From positions 62,001 through 126,000 of the forward strand of contig NZ_JALLGK010000009.1 of the NCBI RefSeq assembly GCF_023072595.1: a stretch of 64,000 nucleotides of DNA. Direction: 5' to 3'. The notes beneath the pieces are model-generated. The model saw nothing but the letters and a program-made list of their open reading frames with translations. It had not been told where the DNA came from and ran no database searches. The position numbers were made by a program, and so were the translations under genes. This DNA is from Streptomyces sp. XM4193 (GTDB lineage: Bacteria > Actinomycetota > Actinomycetes > Streptomycetales > Streptomycetaceae). The stretch's first letter is position 1. Every line of letters starts with the position of its first letter. This document shows positions 44,475-53,297 of this stretch, in pieces.

Positions 44475-44762
44475 CAGCGGGAAACCATTTCGCAACGGGG
44501 GCGGGTTTGACTGGGTCACGCAAGCGGGTTCACGCGAACAGAAGCGAGGATTGACCACGGTAGGGAGCAGAAACTACCTTCGTCAACAAAGGCATCTGTC
44601 CCGGCGTCCCGGCTTGAAGTCCGGCACTTTTCCTCTGTGGCCCAAGGCCCGCACACTGGCGATTCCCGCGCTCCCGGCATACGCGTTCGGCGTGCCGAGA
44701 TCAAGGGGCGCGCCCGCGTCGGCTGGCCGTAAGCCGTCCCTGCGTATCTTGAGGGGCTCGCA

Positions 44763-45704
44763 ATGGACGTCTCTTTTCTCGGCGGCCCGCAGCCGCAGCG
44801 CGGCGTCGGGATCGTCGCGCCGTTCGACTTCGCACTCGATCGCGAGCTGTGGCGGTGGGTGCCCGACGACGTGTCGCTCCATCTCACCCGTACTCCGTTC
44901 GTTCCGGTCGAGGTGAGCCTGGACCAGGCGCGGCTGGTGAGCGAGCACGAAACGCTGCGCGCGGCCGTACGGGCGCTGCACGCGGTCGGTCCGGGGGTCG
45001 TCGCCTACGCCTGCACCTCGGGCTCGTTCGTGGGCGGCGGTGCCGGGGAGCGCGCGATGCGCCGCGCCATGGAGGAGGCGGGCGAGACTCCCGCCGTGAC
45101 GACCTCCGGCGCCCTGCTGGAGGCGCTGAGCGAGATCGGCGCACGGCGGATCGCGGTCGTCACGCCGTACACCCGGTCGGTGACCGACTCCCTGGAGGAC
45201 TTCCTCGGCGAGGCCGGCGTCGAGGTCACCGGACGCAGCTACCTCGGCCTGACCAGCCACATCTGGCGGGTTCCGTACCGGGACGTCGTGGAGATGGCGC
45301 GGGAGGCGGCCACCGGTGCTCCCGACGCGCTCTTCATCAGCTGCACCAATCTGCCGACCTTCGACGTCATCCCGCAGCTGGAGGCGGAGCTGCGGATACC
45401 CGTCCTCTCGGCGAACCAGGTGACCGTCTGGGGAGCGCTGCGGCACATCGGCAAGGAGGCCGTCGGCCCGTACCAGGCGCTGCTGGACCCGGCCGCCCGA
45501 ACCGGGCCGATCGCGATGACCGTACTGCCCCCGCCGGCCCCGCCCGCACCGCTCCCGCCCGTACCGCCTCCGGCCGGGGACGAGCCGCCGGAGCCCAGGG
45601 CGCTGGCGGGCACCGCCGTGACGGGCGGCGAGCCGGACGCGGCGGAGCTGCCGACCGAGTCCGCCGGGCCGGAGGAGGCGGGCGGCCCGCTGCCGCCGGG
45701 CTGA
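44763..45704 (+). CDS. Maleate cis-trans isomerase / Asp-Glu racemase superfamily protein, both Cys present
   Basis: This 313-residue protein has the superfamily core MDVSFLGGPQPQRGVGIVAPFDFALDRELWRWVPDDVSLHLTR, the first catalytic Cys in VVAYACTSGSFVG, the second in DALFISCTNLPTFDVIP and TSHIWRVPY. The two Cys are where maleate isomerase and related racemases have them. The last 75 residues or so are Pro/Glu/Gly-rich and probably disordered, an unusual tail. EutA of ectoine utilisation is in the same superfamily. GAGGGG precedes the start. It diverges from the dehydrogenase gene. Confidence 0.88.
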   Translation: MDVSFLGGPQPQRGVGIVAPFDFALDRELWRWVPDDVSLHLTRTPFVPVEVSLDQARLVSEHETLRAAVRALHAVGPGVVAYACTSGSFVGGGAGERAMRRAMEEAGETPAVTTSGALLEALSEIGARRIAVVTPYTRSVTDSLEDFLGEAGVEVTGRSYLGLTSHIWRVPYRDVVEMAREAATGAPDALFISCTNLPTFDVIPQLEAELRIPVLSANQVTVWGALRHIGKEAVGPYQALLDPAARTGPIAMTVLPPPAPPAPLPPVPPPAGDEPPEPRALAGTAVTGGEPDAAELPTESAGPEEAGGPLPPG

Positions 45705-45827
45705 CCGCAGCCGGCCTGCACCGGGCGCGTCCGCCCCGAGCGTCCCGTACGCGCCCGCCGCTCCCGCGGGTCCGCCCGCCGCGCGGGGAGAACAGTCGAT
45801 CAACGCACGAGAGATCTGGAGCCGCAC

Positions 45828-46571
45828 ATGGCCGTCAGCACCGTCGGATTCCTGTACCCGGGCCACTCGGCGGAGGACGACTACCCCCGCCTGGAGGCGA
45901 TGCTGCGCGAGGCCGGCGCCGATGTGCGGCTGCCGCTGGTGCACACCGACATCGGCGAGGACGCCCACCGGGTGGACGCGCTTCTGGAGATGGGCTCGGC
46001 CGCGCGCCTGGCGGCCAAGGTCTCCGAGGTGGTCGCGACGGGCGCGCAGGCGGTGGTCTGGTCCTGCACGAGCGCCAGCTTCGTCTTCGGCCCCCGGGGC
46101 GCGGCGGAGCAGGTGGCGGAGCTGTCCGGCACCGCGGGCGTCCCCGCGTCCAGCACATCCTTCGCCTTCGCCCGGGCCGCGCGGGAGCTCGGCCTGCGTC
46201 GCGTCGCGGTGGCCGCCACGTATCCCGAGGACGTCGCAGAACTCTTCGCGGTCTTCCTGCGCGATGCGGGGATCGAGGTCGTCTCGCTGCGCGGGAGCGG
46301 CATCATCACCGCGGCCGAGGTCGGCACCTGGGGCCGCGAGGAGGTGCTGACGATGGCCGGCGCGGGCGACCACCGGGACGCCGAGGCCGTACTGCTGCCG
46401 GACACCGCGCTGCACTCCGCCGCGTACCTCGCCGACCTCGAACTCGCCCTGGGCAAACCGGTGCTCACCGCGAACCAGGTGACGGTCTGGGAGGGGCTGC
46501 GGCTGCTCGGTCTGCGGGTGGACTGCCCCGAGCTGGGCACCCTCTTCGGCGGCCGGGCGAGCGCGGTCTGA
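45828..46571 (+). CDS. Second maleate isomerase/Asp-Glu racemase-like protein, lacking the second Cys
   Basis: This 247-residue paralogue shows VSTVGFLYPGHSAEDDYPRLEAML, the first Cys in VVWSCTSASFVFGPRGAAE and TSFAFARAARELGLRRVAVAATYPE. At the position of the second catalytic Cys it has LLPDTALHSA, so Asp-Thr replaces the expected Cys-Thr/Ser. It follows the first copy by 123 bp on the same strand. The loss suggests a decarboxylase-like or binding role rather than a two-base racemase or isomerase, or subunits of a hetero-oligomer; this is inference. Confidence 0.87.
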   Translation: MAVSTVGFLYPGHSAEDDYPRLEAMLREAGADVRLPLVHTDIGEDAHRVDALLEMGSAARLAAKVSEVVATGAQAVVWSCTSASFVFGPRGAAEQVAELSGTAGVPASSTSFAFARAARELGLRRVAVAATYPEDVAELFAVFLRDAGIEVVSLRGSGIITAAEVGTWGREEVLTMAGAGDHRDAEAVLLPDTALHSAAYLADLELALGKPVLTANQVTVWEGLRLLGLRVDCPELGTLFGGRASAV

Positions 46572-46629
46572 CCGCCCCCGCGCCGGGCCGCGTCCGGTGC
46601 GGCCCCGAAGGGCGCACCGGCTCGGGCGT

Positions 46630-46666
46630 GCGGAGCACGGCGTACGCGGCGTACGGCGTGCTCCGC
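46630..46666. terminator. Hairpin between the second isomerase-like gene and cdgA
   Basis: GCGGAGCAC pairs with GTGCTCCGC, with an inner GGCGTACGC/GCGTACGGC stem. It lies between convergent genes. Confidence 0.7.
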
Positions 46667-46684
46667 GTACGGGCGCGTGGCGGG

Positions 46685-48478
46685 TCAGGCGCCCAGCAGG
46701 GCGGAGATGCGGTCGGCCGGGACGGGCTTGGAGTAGTGCCACCCCTGGCCGGTGTCGCAGCCGATGCGGCGCAGCCGGTCCGCCTGCGCCTGGCCCTCCA
46801 CGCATTCGGCGGTGACGGTGATCCCCAGTTTGTGCGCGAGGTCAACGAGCGAGGAGACGATCGTCTCGTCCGCCGGATTGCGCGGTGAGGACACCCGGAA
46901 GCCGCTGACGAAGGTGCCGTCCAGCTTGAGGGTGCGCACCGGAAGCCGGCTGAGATAGGCGAGGTTGGAGTACCCGGTGCCGAAGTCGTCGATGGCGATG
47001 CGCACCCCCATGGAGGACAGCGCGCGCAGTGTCTGGAGCGGACGGCCGCCGGTGCCCATGACCGCGGACTCGGTGAGCTCGAGCTGCAGCAGCCCGGCCG
47101 GCAGGCCGCTCTCCCGGAGGGCGGTGGCCACGTCCGCGACCAGGTCGGAGTCCCACACCTGCCGCACCGCGACGTTGACCGAGACGAAGAGCGGATCGCC
47201 GCTGTGCTCCAGCTGCCACCGTCTGGCCTGCCGGCAGGACTCGGCCAGCACCCAGCGGCCGAGCTGGACGATGGAGCCGTTCTCCTCAGCGAGCGGGATG
47301 AACTGGCCGGGCCCCAGGGTGCCCAGCTGGGGATGGCGCCAGCGCACCAGCGCCTCCACCCCGCGCAGACTGTCGTCGGCCAGTCCGACGATCGGTTGGA
47401 ACTCCAGGGTGAACTCGCCGCGTTCGACGGCCGGGCGCAGGGTGCTGGAGAGCGCCTGGCGCGTCATCCGGTGTGCGTTGCGCTCGGAGTCGAAGAGGGT
47501 CCAGCGGGCGCGGCCGTCGGCCTTGGCCCAGTACAGCGTGGTGTCTGCGGCCTGCATCAGCTCGGTGGCGTTGGCCCCGACGGCGGAGCGCTCCACCACA
47601 CCGATGCTCGCGGAGACGTCCAGCCGTTCGCCCGCGACCTCGAAGGATCTGTCCAGCCCGGCCTGGAGCGCCGCGGCGAGCTCGGTGAGCTGGGTGGGCC
47701 CGCTCGACGCCTCGACCAGCACCGCGAACTCGTCGCCGCCCAGCCGCGCGACGAGGTGGCCGCCGCCCGCCGTACCGGTGGTGGTGCTGCGCACCAGGCG
47801 TCTTCCGACGGCGTCCAGCAGCTGGTCGCCGACCCGGTGGCCGAAGGTGTCGTTGATGGCCTTGAAGCCGTCGATGTCCAGATAGCACAGACCGATGCGG
47901 CCGGTGGCGCTGTCCGCGAGCGCGGTCGCGAGGCGCTCGAAGAAGAGTGTGCGGTTGGGCAGTTTGGTGACCGGGTCGTGCATCTGCAGGTGGCGCAGTC
48001 GCTCGCGCAGATCCCGGCGTTCGCTCACATCGGTGACGGACAGCAGCGCGGAGCCGTCTCTGCGCAGCGGTCTGAGGGTGATCTCGGCCCAGAAGAGCTG
48101 GCCGTCCGCCAGCTTCAGTCGCCGGGTGCAGTGCATCTGCTCGCTCTCCCCGCGCAGCACCGCCTGGCAGGCCGTACGGATGCGGGGGGTCTGTCCGAGT
48201 CCGGCGAGGTCGGTGACGGGCAGATGGGTGAGCTGGTGCGAGGAGGTGTCGAAGAGGGTGGCGAGCGCCCGGTTCGCCGCGACGATACGACCGCTGCGGC
48301 TGACCACGGCCATGGCGAACTGGGCGGTGTGGAAGGCCCCGTGGAAATCCGCGCCCTGGCCGGGAACGAGCTCGGTGAACGAGGCCGCACAGTCAGCGTA
48401 ATCACTGTCGGTAATCAATTTGTGTGCTGTCGCGGAGCTCTGGGTGCCGTCCTTCTGCCCGCTCCGGATTCCGTTCAC
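46685..48478 (-). CDS. cdgA: CdgA-like cyclic-di-GMP enzyme: PAS-GGDEF-EAL
   Basis: This 597-residue cytosolic protein has a PAS domain (about 40-160: FAMAVVSRSGRIVAANRALATLF, LFWAEITLRPLRRDGS), GGDEF domain (about 165-330: DPVTKLPNRTLFFERL, DIDGFKAINDTFGHRVGDQLL, ARLGGDEFAVL) and EAL domain (about 345-595: GVEALVRWRHP, ELTESAV, IDDFGTGYSNLAYLSRLPVRTLKLDG, AECVE). GGDEF and the DDFGTG/KLD/ECVE residues of EAL look intact, so both synthesis and hydrolysis are possible; no RxxD inhibitory site precedes GGDEF (GGGH there). The S. coelicolor counterpart CdgA (SCO2817) lies in the same region and is a known BldD target controlling development. Confidence 0.93.
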   Translation of the reverse strand: MNGIRSGQKDGTQSSATAHKLITDSDYADCAASFTELVPGQGADFHGAFHTAQFAMAVVSRSGRIVAANRALATLFDTSSHQLTHLPVTDLAGLGQTPRIRTACQAVLRGESEQMHCTRRLKLADGQLFWAEITLRPLRRDGSALLSVTDVSERRDLRERLRHLQMHDPVTKLPNRTLFFERLATALADSATGRIGLCYLDIDGFKAINDTFGHRVGDQLLDAVGRRLVRSTTTGTAGGGHLVARLGGDEFAVLVEASSGPTQLTELAAALQAGLDRSFEVAGERLDVSASIGVVERSAVGANATELMQAADTTLYWAKADGRARWTLFDSERNAHRMTRQALSSTLRPAVERGEFTLEFQPIVGLADDSLRGVEALVRWRHPQLGTLGPGQFIPLAEENGSIVQLGRWVLAESCRQARRWQLEHSGDPLFVSVNVAVRQVWDSDLVADVATALRESGLPAGLLQLELTESAVMGTGGRPLQTLRALSSMGVRIAIDDFGTGYSNLAYLSRLPVRTLKLDGTFVSGFRVSSPRNPADETIVSSLVDLAHKLGITVTAECVEGQAQADRLRRIGCDTGQGWHYSKPVPADRISALLGA

Positions 48479-48805
48479 CGATCGCTCCCAAAGGGGATTC
48501 GTCGCTGGAAAGTGTGCCGATCATAGGGCTTGTGGCGGCAGTTGGGCCAGCATGGCGAGGGGATTGGGCACTCCTGGAGGCGACCGTCCCGGACGTCAGT
48601 ACGAGGTGCGGCGACCGCGGGCACCGATCCCGAAACCAGGGGTGATGTTGACACAGGGTGACTGCACTGGTGGCGCTGCGACTGCTGCGACTGCTGCGGT
48701 CCGAGGCGACGCCCGGGCCCGACCCGGTCGGCCTACTCGAACGGGCGGGGGCACCCGTCGGCTCCGAAGGTGAGGTGAAGCCACGACACCCCTTGGGAGG
48801 CCCCG
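48479..48805. other. 327-bp divergent promoter region of cdgA and the M6 protease
   Basis: No gene is seen. TTGACA at 48648-48653 is a -35-like element on the plus strand, but no convincing -10 follows at the right distance. I could not find a clear BldD-type palindrome by eye. Confidence 0.5.
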
Positions 48806-50119
48806 GTGCCGGACGAGCGTGCCCCACGCACCCCGCCGGCGGGCGTGCGTCGGTCGTTGCGCAGACCGCTGTCCGTGGTGACGGCGCTCACCGCGGTGAT
48901 CAGTACGGCGTCGATGGCCGGGCCCCTCGCCCGGGGAGTGGCGGGCACGCCCTGCGCGCTGGAACGCACCGACGCCCACCACTCCCTGGGCGTCAGCAGT
49001 TGGGACTCCTCCTACGTGCGGCCCGAGGGCAGGGCCGACGCCGTGATGCTCTTCCTCTCCTTCCCCGACTCCAGGCCGGGCGTCACCCCCCAGCAGCTCA
49101 CCCGCGACTACTTCCCGGCGACCAGCGACTTCTTCCGGCAGGCGTCCTACGGCCGGTTCGACCTGCGCGCACACCCCGTCCCGCGGTGGATCGAGATGCC
49201 GAAGAAGTCGACGGCGTACGACATAGCGCGGGACTGGAGCACCGCGAGCCGGGCGTCGTTCCTGCGCGACGCGCTGGCGGTCACCGATCCGGAGGTGGAC
49301 TTCGGCGAGTACGACATCGTCTACCTCGTCGCCGATCCGGACGCTCCGGGCGTGGACTCCGACGCGACGAAGGTCGTGAACTTCAAGGACCCGATCCGGG
49401 TCGACGGCACCGAACTCAACCGCGTGGTCACCCTCTTCGAGCGGTACCCGGCCGACCGCAACGTGCTGGCCCACGAGACGGGCCACGTCTTCGATCTGCC
49501 CGACCTCTACAACCGGCCGGAGGACGGCAAGGGCGACTGGGACACCCATGTCGGCGACTGGGACCTCATGGGCAGCCAGTTCGGCCTGGCCCCCGACCCG
49601 TTCGGCTGGCACCGGTGGAAGCTGGGGTGGCTGGACGACGAGCAGGTGGACTGCGTCTGGCAACCGGGCACCAGCCTGCACACCCTGGTGCCGCTCGGTG
49701 CCGAGCCCGAGGAGCCGCGGTGGGGCGGCGGGGCCGACGACGGGCGCGGCGGGGCGCAGGCGCAGGCCGCCGTGGCCCGCGCCAGGCCGGCGAGCCGGAT
49801 GGCGGTGGTCCGCACCGGTGCGCACGAGGCGATCGTGCTGGAGGTGCGCGAGCCGCTCGGCAACGACGTCTCGGTCTGCACCAGCGGAGTGCTTGCCTAC
49901 CGGGTCACCACCGACCGGGCCTCCGCGGACGGTCCCGTCGAGGTGCTCGACGGCCACCCGGACACGGCCGCCTGCCACGGCAGTTCGGTGCGGCCCGAGC
50001 TGGCCGACGCCCCGCTGCGGGTGGGCGAGAGCCTGTCGGTCGACGGCGGCGACGTACGGATCTCCGTGCTCGACCAGTCCGAGTCGGGCGAGTGGAACCT
50101 GCGCATCACCCGACGCTGA
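48806..50119 (+). CDS. M6 family secreted metalloprotease, short form
   Basis: This 437-residue protein starts at GTG (VPDERAPRTPPAGVRRSLRRPLSVVTALTAVISTASM) with GGGAGG upstream, a basic N-region and a signal-type hydrophobic stretch. The zinc motif is VLAHETGHVFDLPDLY (HExxHxxxxPD), and DFFRQASYGRFDL plus WDLMGSQFGLAPDPFGWHRWKLGWL are typical of M6 peptidases. The C-terminal part has a beta domain (LEVREPLGNDV, VLDGHPDTA) and lacks the long accessory domains of the first M6 protease at 2-1786. Secreted proteolysis is likely. Confidence 0.9.
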   Translation: MPDERAPRTPPAGVRRSLRRPLSVVTALTAVISTASMAGPLARGVAGTPCALERTDAHHSLGVSSWDSSYVRPEGRADAVMLFLSFPDSRPGVTPQQLTRDYFPATSDFFRQASYGRFDLRAHPVPRWIEMPKKSTAYDIARDWSTASRASFLRDALAVTDPEVDFGEYDIVYLVADPDAPGVDSDATKVVNFKDPIRVDGTELNRVVTLFERYPADRNVLAHETGHVFDLPDLYNRPEDGKGDWDTHVGDWDLMGSQFGLAPDPFGWHRWKLGWLDDEQVDCVWQPGTSLHTLVPLGAEPEEPRWGGGADDGRGGAQAQAAVARARPASRMAVVRTGAHEAIVLEVREPLGNDVSVCTSGVLAYRVTTDRASADGPVEVLDGHPDTAACHGSSVRPELADAPLRVGESLSVDGGDVRISVLDQSESGEWNLRITRR

Positions 50120-50153
50120 CCGGCCGCGGCAGGCACCTGGATAGGGTGACCGC

Positions 50154-50876
50154 ATGGACGCCACGGCAGAACTCATGCGCACACCCACGGTGTTGGAGTC
50201 GTTGGAGGCCGCCCCGGCCGTACCGATGCCGCAGCCGGGCGAGGAGCCCTCGCTGTGGCTGGTCGACGCCGCACGGCACGGCGCGGTGCTGGAGCGGCGG
50301 ACGGCCGCCGTCCTCGACGAGGAGGAGCGCGCCCGGGCCGCCGCCTTCCGGGTGGACGGCGCACGTGCGCTCTACCAGGGCGCGCACATCGGGCTTCGGC
50401 TCCTGCTGGGCTCCTGCCTGGGAGTGCCGCCCGAGGATCTGCGGTTCACCCGGGAGCAGTGCCCCTGCTGCGACAAGCAGCACGGCCGTCCCGCGCTCGT
50501 CGGCGCGCCGCTGCACTTCTCCCTCTCGCACAGCGGGACCGTCGCGTTGATCGCGCTCGCCGCGAGCCCGGTGGGCGTGGACGTGGAGCGGGGTCCCCGC
50601 CCGGGCTCGGTGGACGACCTCGCCGGGAGTCTGCACCCCCGCGAGGCCGCGGAGCTGAGGGCGCTGCCGCATCCGGAGCGGGTGGCCGCGTTCGGACGGG
50701 TGTGGGCGCGCAAGGAGGCGTATCTCAAGGGCATCGGGACCGGCCTCGGGCGGGAGCTGGATCTGGACTACGTGGGCAGCGGCCCCGTACCGGCGCCCGG
50801 CCCGGACGGCTGGCGGCTGGCGGACGTCGCCGTCGAGGGGTACGCGGCCGCCGTCGCCACAGCCCCGTCGTCCTGA
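50154..50876 (+). CDS. Sfp-type 4'-phosphopantetheinyl transferase
   Basis: This 240-residue enzyme activates carrier proteins of polyketide or peptide synthases by transferring 4'-phosphopantetheine from CoA. It starts MDATAELMRTP. Motifs are LHFSLSHSGTVALIALA, the magnesium-binding PVGVDVERG (D and E) and FGRVWARKEAYLKGIGTGL, the signature [FW]xxKEAxxK. The gene stands alone on the plus strand, 34 bp after the protease gene. No biosynthetic cluster adjoins it, so it may serve genes elsewhere in the genome. Confidence 0.94.
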   Translation: MDATAELMRTPTVLESLEAAPAVPMPQPGEEPSLWLVDAARHGAVLERRTAAVLDEEERARAAAFRVDGARALYQGAHIGLRLLLGSCLGVPPEDLRFTREQCPCCDKQHGRPALVGAPLHFSLSHSGTVALIALAASPVGVDVERGPRPGSVDDLAGSLHPREAAELRALPHPERVAAFGRVWARKEAYLKGIGTGLGRELDLDYVGSGPVPAPGPDGWRLADVAVEGYAAAVATAPSS

Positions 50877-50962
50877 GGCGGATCGCTCTTCCCGCCCGAG
50901 GCGGACCGCGCTCGGGCGGGAACGAGTGTCGCGGGCCTTCGGCGGCGGTGGGCCGGACGCAC

Positions 50963-50990
50963 GAGGGGCCCGGGAGAACCCGGGCCCCTC
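50963..50990. terminator. Hairpin after the PPTase gene / tRNA-Lys copy 3
   Basis: GAGGGGCCCGGG pairs perfectly with CCCGGGCCCCTC across AGAA. A second hairpin (51001-51030, CTGGGCCCTTCC with GGAAAGGCCCAG) lies closer to the tRNA; either may terminate the tRNA transcript. Confidence 0.75.
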
Positions 50991-51048
50991 ACAAACAGCT
51001 CTGGGCCCTTCCGGCTTCGGAAAGGCCCAGCATCACCTGGTGATGGAG

Positions 51049-51122
51049 TGCGCCGTCAGGGACTCGAACCCCGGACCCGCTGATTAAGAGTCAGCTGCTC
51101 TAACCAACTGAGCTAACGGCGC
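51049..51122 (-). tRNA. tRNA-Lys (anticodon CUU), copy 3
   Basis: The sequence is identical to the other two tRNA-Lys genes; anticodon arm GCTGA-CTCTTAA-TCAGC (CTT), discriminator A, no encoded CCA. Its 5' flank GTCAGCAG is identical to that of copy 2. Confidence 0.97.
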
Positions 51123-51329
51123 CTGCTGACGTCACAGACCTTAGCACCAGCGTCCGGAAGAGTGAAAATCGATAACCGGTGGCCTTCGGTGTCCGCCCGC
51201 GCCCACGGGTGCGCGCCCGTGGGGAACGTCCGCCGGGCGCGCACCCGGTCCTTCTCCGGGCCGCCTCGGCGCTTGCGGGTCGAGTGCTTCCCCGGGTGCG
51301 TCCGATGCGGGGCCGGGGCGGACGCCTGC

Positions 51330-51692
51330 CTACTGCGGCGGGCGTCGGCGCAGCAGCTCGCGGCCGAACTCGACCATCTTCCGGGCGTAGTCCTCGCTCC
51401 ACTCCGCCCGCTCCGCGATGGCGGCCTCCGAGAGCCGGTCGAACCGGCCGGGGTCGGCCAGCTGCGCCGCCGCCATCGCCTGGAACTCCACGGCCCGGTC
51501 GGCCGCCGCCTGGAAGGCGAGCGACAGATCCGTCGATCTGGCCAGCAGCTCCCGCGGATCGCTGATCGACTCCAGGTCGAAGAAGCGCTCCTCGTCGCCC
51601 GCGGCCTCGGTCGGCTCGAACGTCAGCGGCACCGGACGGCTGAACCGGGGCACGCCGTTGCGCGGGTCCGGAGCCGAGTGCGGCTCTGGCAT
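51330..51692 (-). CDS. Hypothetical protein, 120 aa
   Basis: The product starts MPEPHSAPDPRNGVPRFSRPVPLTFEP behind GGAGG. After this Pro-rich arm the chain is strongly helical (EERFFDLESISDPRELLARSTDLSLAFQAAADRAVEFQAMAAAQLADPGRFDRLSEAAIAERAEWSEDYARKMVEFGRELLRRRPP), with heptad-like spacing that could form a helical bundle. I do not recognise a family. It is on the same strand as, and 136 bp downstream of, the helicase-nuclease group, and might be its fourth gene. Confidence 0.78.
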   Translation of the reverse strand: MPEPHSAPDPRNGVPRFSRPVPLTFEPTEAAGDEERFFDLESISDPRELLARSTDLSLAFQAAADRAVEFQAMAAAQLADPGRFDRLSEAAIAERAEWSEDYARKMVEFGRELLRRRPPQ

Positions 51693-51827
51693 GCAGACAC
51701 CTCCGTGGGAGTAGGGCACTGAACATTGTCGCGCGCCGCGCAAGAGCGCACCGGCCCGGAGCGCGAGCCCGGCGCTCGCGCCGGTCGGACCGCCGCCGCG
51801 GCCCGCGGGACCGGCGCACGGCGGGCG

Positions 51828-53297
51828 TCAGCGGACCCGTACGCGGCTCTCCTCCAGATGCGCCAGCACCGAGTGGTGAGCCTCCCAGCCGTCCGGGAAC
51901 TTCACCGTGACGCCCAGCGGCACCGGCTCCGTCTCCGGGTAGGCGTCCAGCAGCTCCGGCACGCCCGCCCGGCACACCACGATGCAGGCGTGCCGGTGCC
52001 GCGACGCCAGCACACACAGCCGGCCGGTCTCCAGATGGAAGGCGGTGGCGTCCGGCCGCCCGGACAGCGGGTGGAGGACGACCGTGACGTCGAACTCCCT
52101 GCCCTGCAACCGGTTCGCGGTGTCCGCGACGACGCCCTCCACACCCAGCCCGCCGAGGGCCGCCCGCACCGCCGCGGCCTGGTCGCGGTGCGCGGTGCCG
52201 ACCGCGATCCGGTCCGCGGTGAGCGGGGCGGGCTCGGGCGAACGCTCGCCGATCGTGCTCCCGCCGCGCTCCAGCAGCCGGCGGACGACGTCGGCGACCG
52301 CCGCGACCGCCTGCGGGTCGGTGCGGGGCGTGTGCGCGGGCGGCAGCTCGAGCAGGCCCCAGCCGGATTCGGCCGCCACGTCGAGGACCCGGTCGGTCGC
52401 CGAGCCGTCCCCCGCGCGGCCGAAGGCCAGTCGGCGCTCGCCCTCCCGCGTGCCGCTGCGGAACGGGGTGTACGGGTAGAACGCCCGGGACACCAGCGGT
52501 GCGGCGCTGGCCGGCAGCCGCCAGGAGACCGGCAGCCGGTGCTGGGGGAGGCCGGGATTGTGGGCGAGCAGCGTGGCCACCGCGCTGGCCGACGGGTCGT
52601 AGCTCAGCCCCGCCCACTGCTCGGTGCCGACCTGGCTGAACGGGTCCAGCTGGCCCGGATCGCCGACGAACAGGGCCCGCTCGAAGTGGCGGGCCACGGT
52701 GAGCAGGGCGTCCGAGCGCATCTGGTACGCCTCGTCGACGATGGCCTGCTCCCAGGGCTCGACATCGCGCACATGCGCCCACTTCGCCGCGGTGGAGACC
52801 ACCACGTCGTGCTCGACCAGGTCGGCGACCTTCGCGGACATCCGCACCGAGGGGTGCCGCCCCAGCGCGAGCGCGGACGCGTCGTCGGGGCGCGCCTCGG
52901 TGCTGTGCAGACGGCCGATCGGCAGCTCGGGGTCCGCGGTGGCGAGGCGGTCGACGAGATCGTCCACCTGGGCGTTGGTCTGGGCGACCAGCATCAGCCG
53001 GCGACCGGCGGAGGCCAGCTCCTGTGCGGCGCGCACCACCAGGGTCGACTTGCCGGCGCCGGGCGGGGAGTCCACCACCACGCCGCGCTCGGTGCCGGTG
53101 AGGATGTCGGCGAGGATTGCCGCGGTCGCCGCCGCGGCGGCGCCGGCCGGGCTGGGCGCGGGCACCTCCCCGGACGCGGGCCCGGACAGCGAGGACACGG
53201 ACGGCCCGGACACCGAGCGCTCGGACGGTGGGTGTCCGGACGCGGAGGGCCCGGTGGCGGCAGTCGCCGACTCGTGCGTCGGGCGGGCAGTGCTCAC
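51828..53297 (-). CDS. SF1 (UPF1/Dna2-like) AAA-type helicase
   Basis: This 489-residue P-loop helicase begins at GTG (VSTARPTHESATAATGPSASG), which overlaps the preceding stop by 4 nt. After a 45-residue disordered arm the motifs are in order: I SPPGAGKSTLVV, II VDEAYQM, III FVGDPGQLDPF, IV-like LPVSWRLPAS, V ANRLQGREFDVTVV and VI VLASRHRHACIVV. This set matches the Dna2/UPF1 branch of SF1. Large accessory domains of typical helicases are absent. Coupled to the nuclease two genes upstream, it may unwind or translocate DNA for it. Defence or repair is inferred. Confidence 0.9.
   Translation of the reverse strand: MSTARPTHESATAATGPSASGHPPSERSVSGPSVSSLSGPASGEVPAPSPAGAAAAATAAILADILTGTERGVVVDSPPGAGKSTLVVRAAQELASAGRRLMLVAQTNAQVDDLVDRLATADPELPIGRLHSTEARPDDASALALGRHPSVRMSAKVADLVEHDVVVSTAAKWAHVRDVEPWEQAIVDEAYQMRSDALLTVARHFERALFVGDPGQLDPFSQVGTEQWAGLSYDPSASAVATLLAHNPGLPQHRLPVSWRLPASAAPLVSRAFYPYTPFRSGTREGERRLAFGRAGDGSATDRVLDVAAESGWGLLELPPAHTPRTDPQAVAAVADVVRRLLERGGSTIGERSPEPAPLTADRIAVGTAHRDQAAAVRAALGGLGVEGVVADTANRLQGREFDVTVVLHPLSGRPDATAFHLETGRLCVLASRHRHACIVVCRAGVPELLDAYPETEPVPLGVTVKFPDGWEAHHSVLAHLEESRVRVR

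Noticed and set aside
49507..50672. Minus-strand frames over the second M6 protease and PPTase genes
   Set aside because: Both plus-strand genes have intact catalytic motifs; the minus-strand frames show none.
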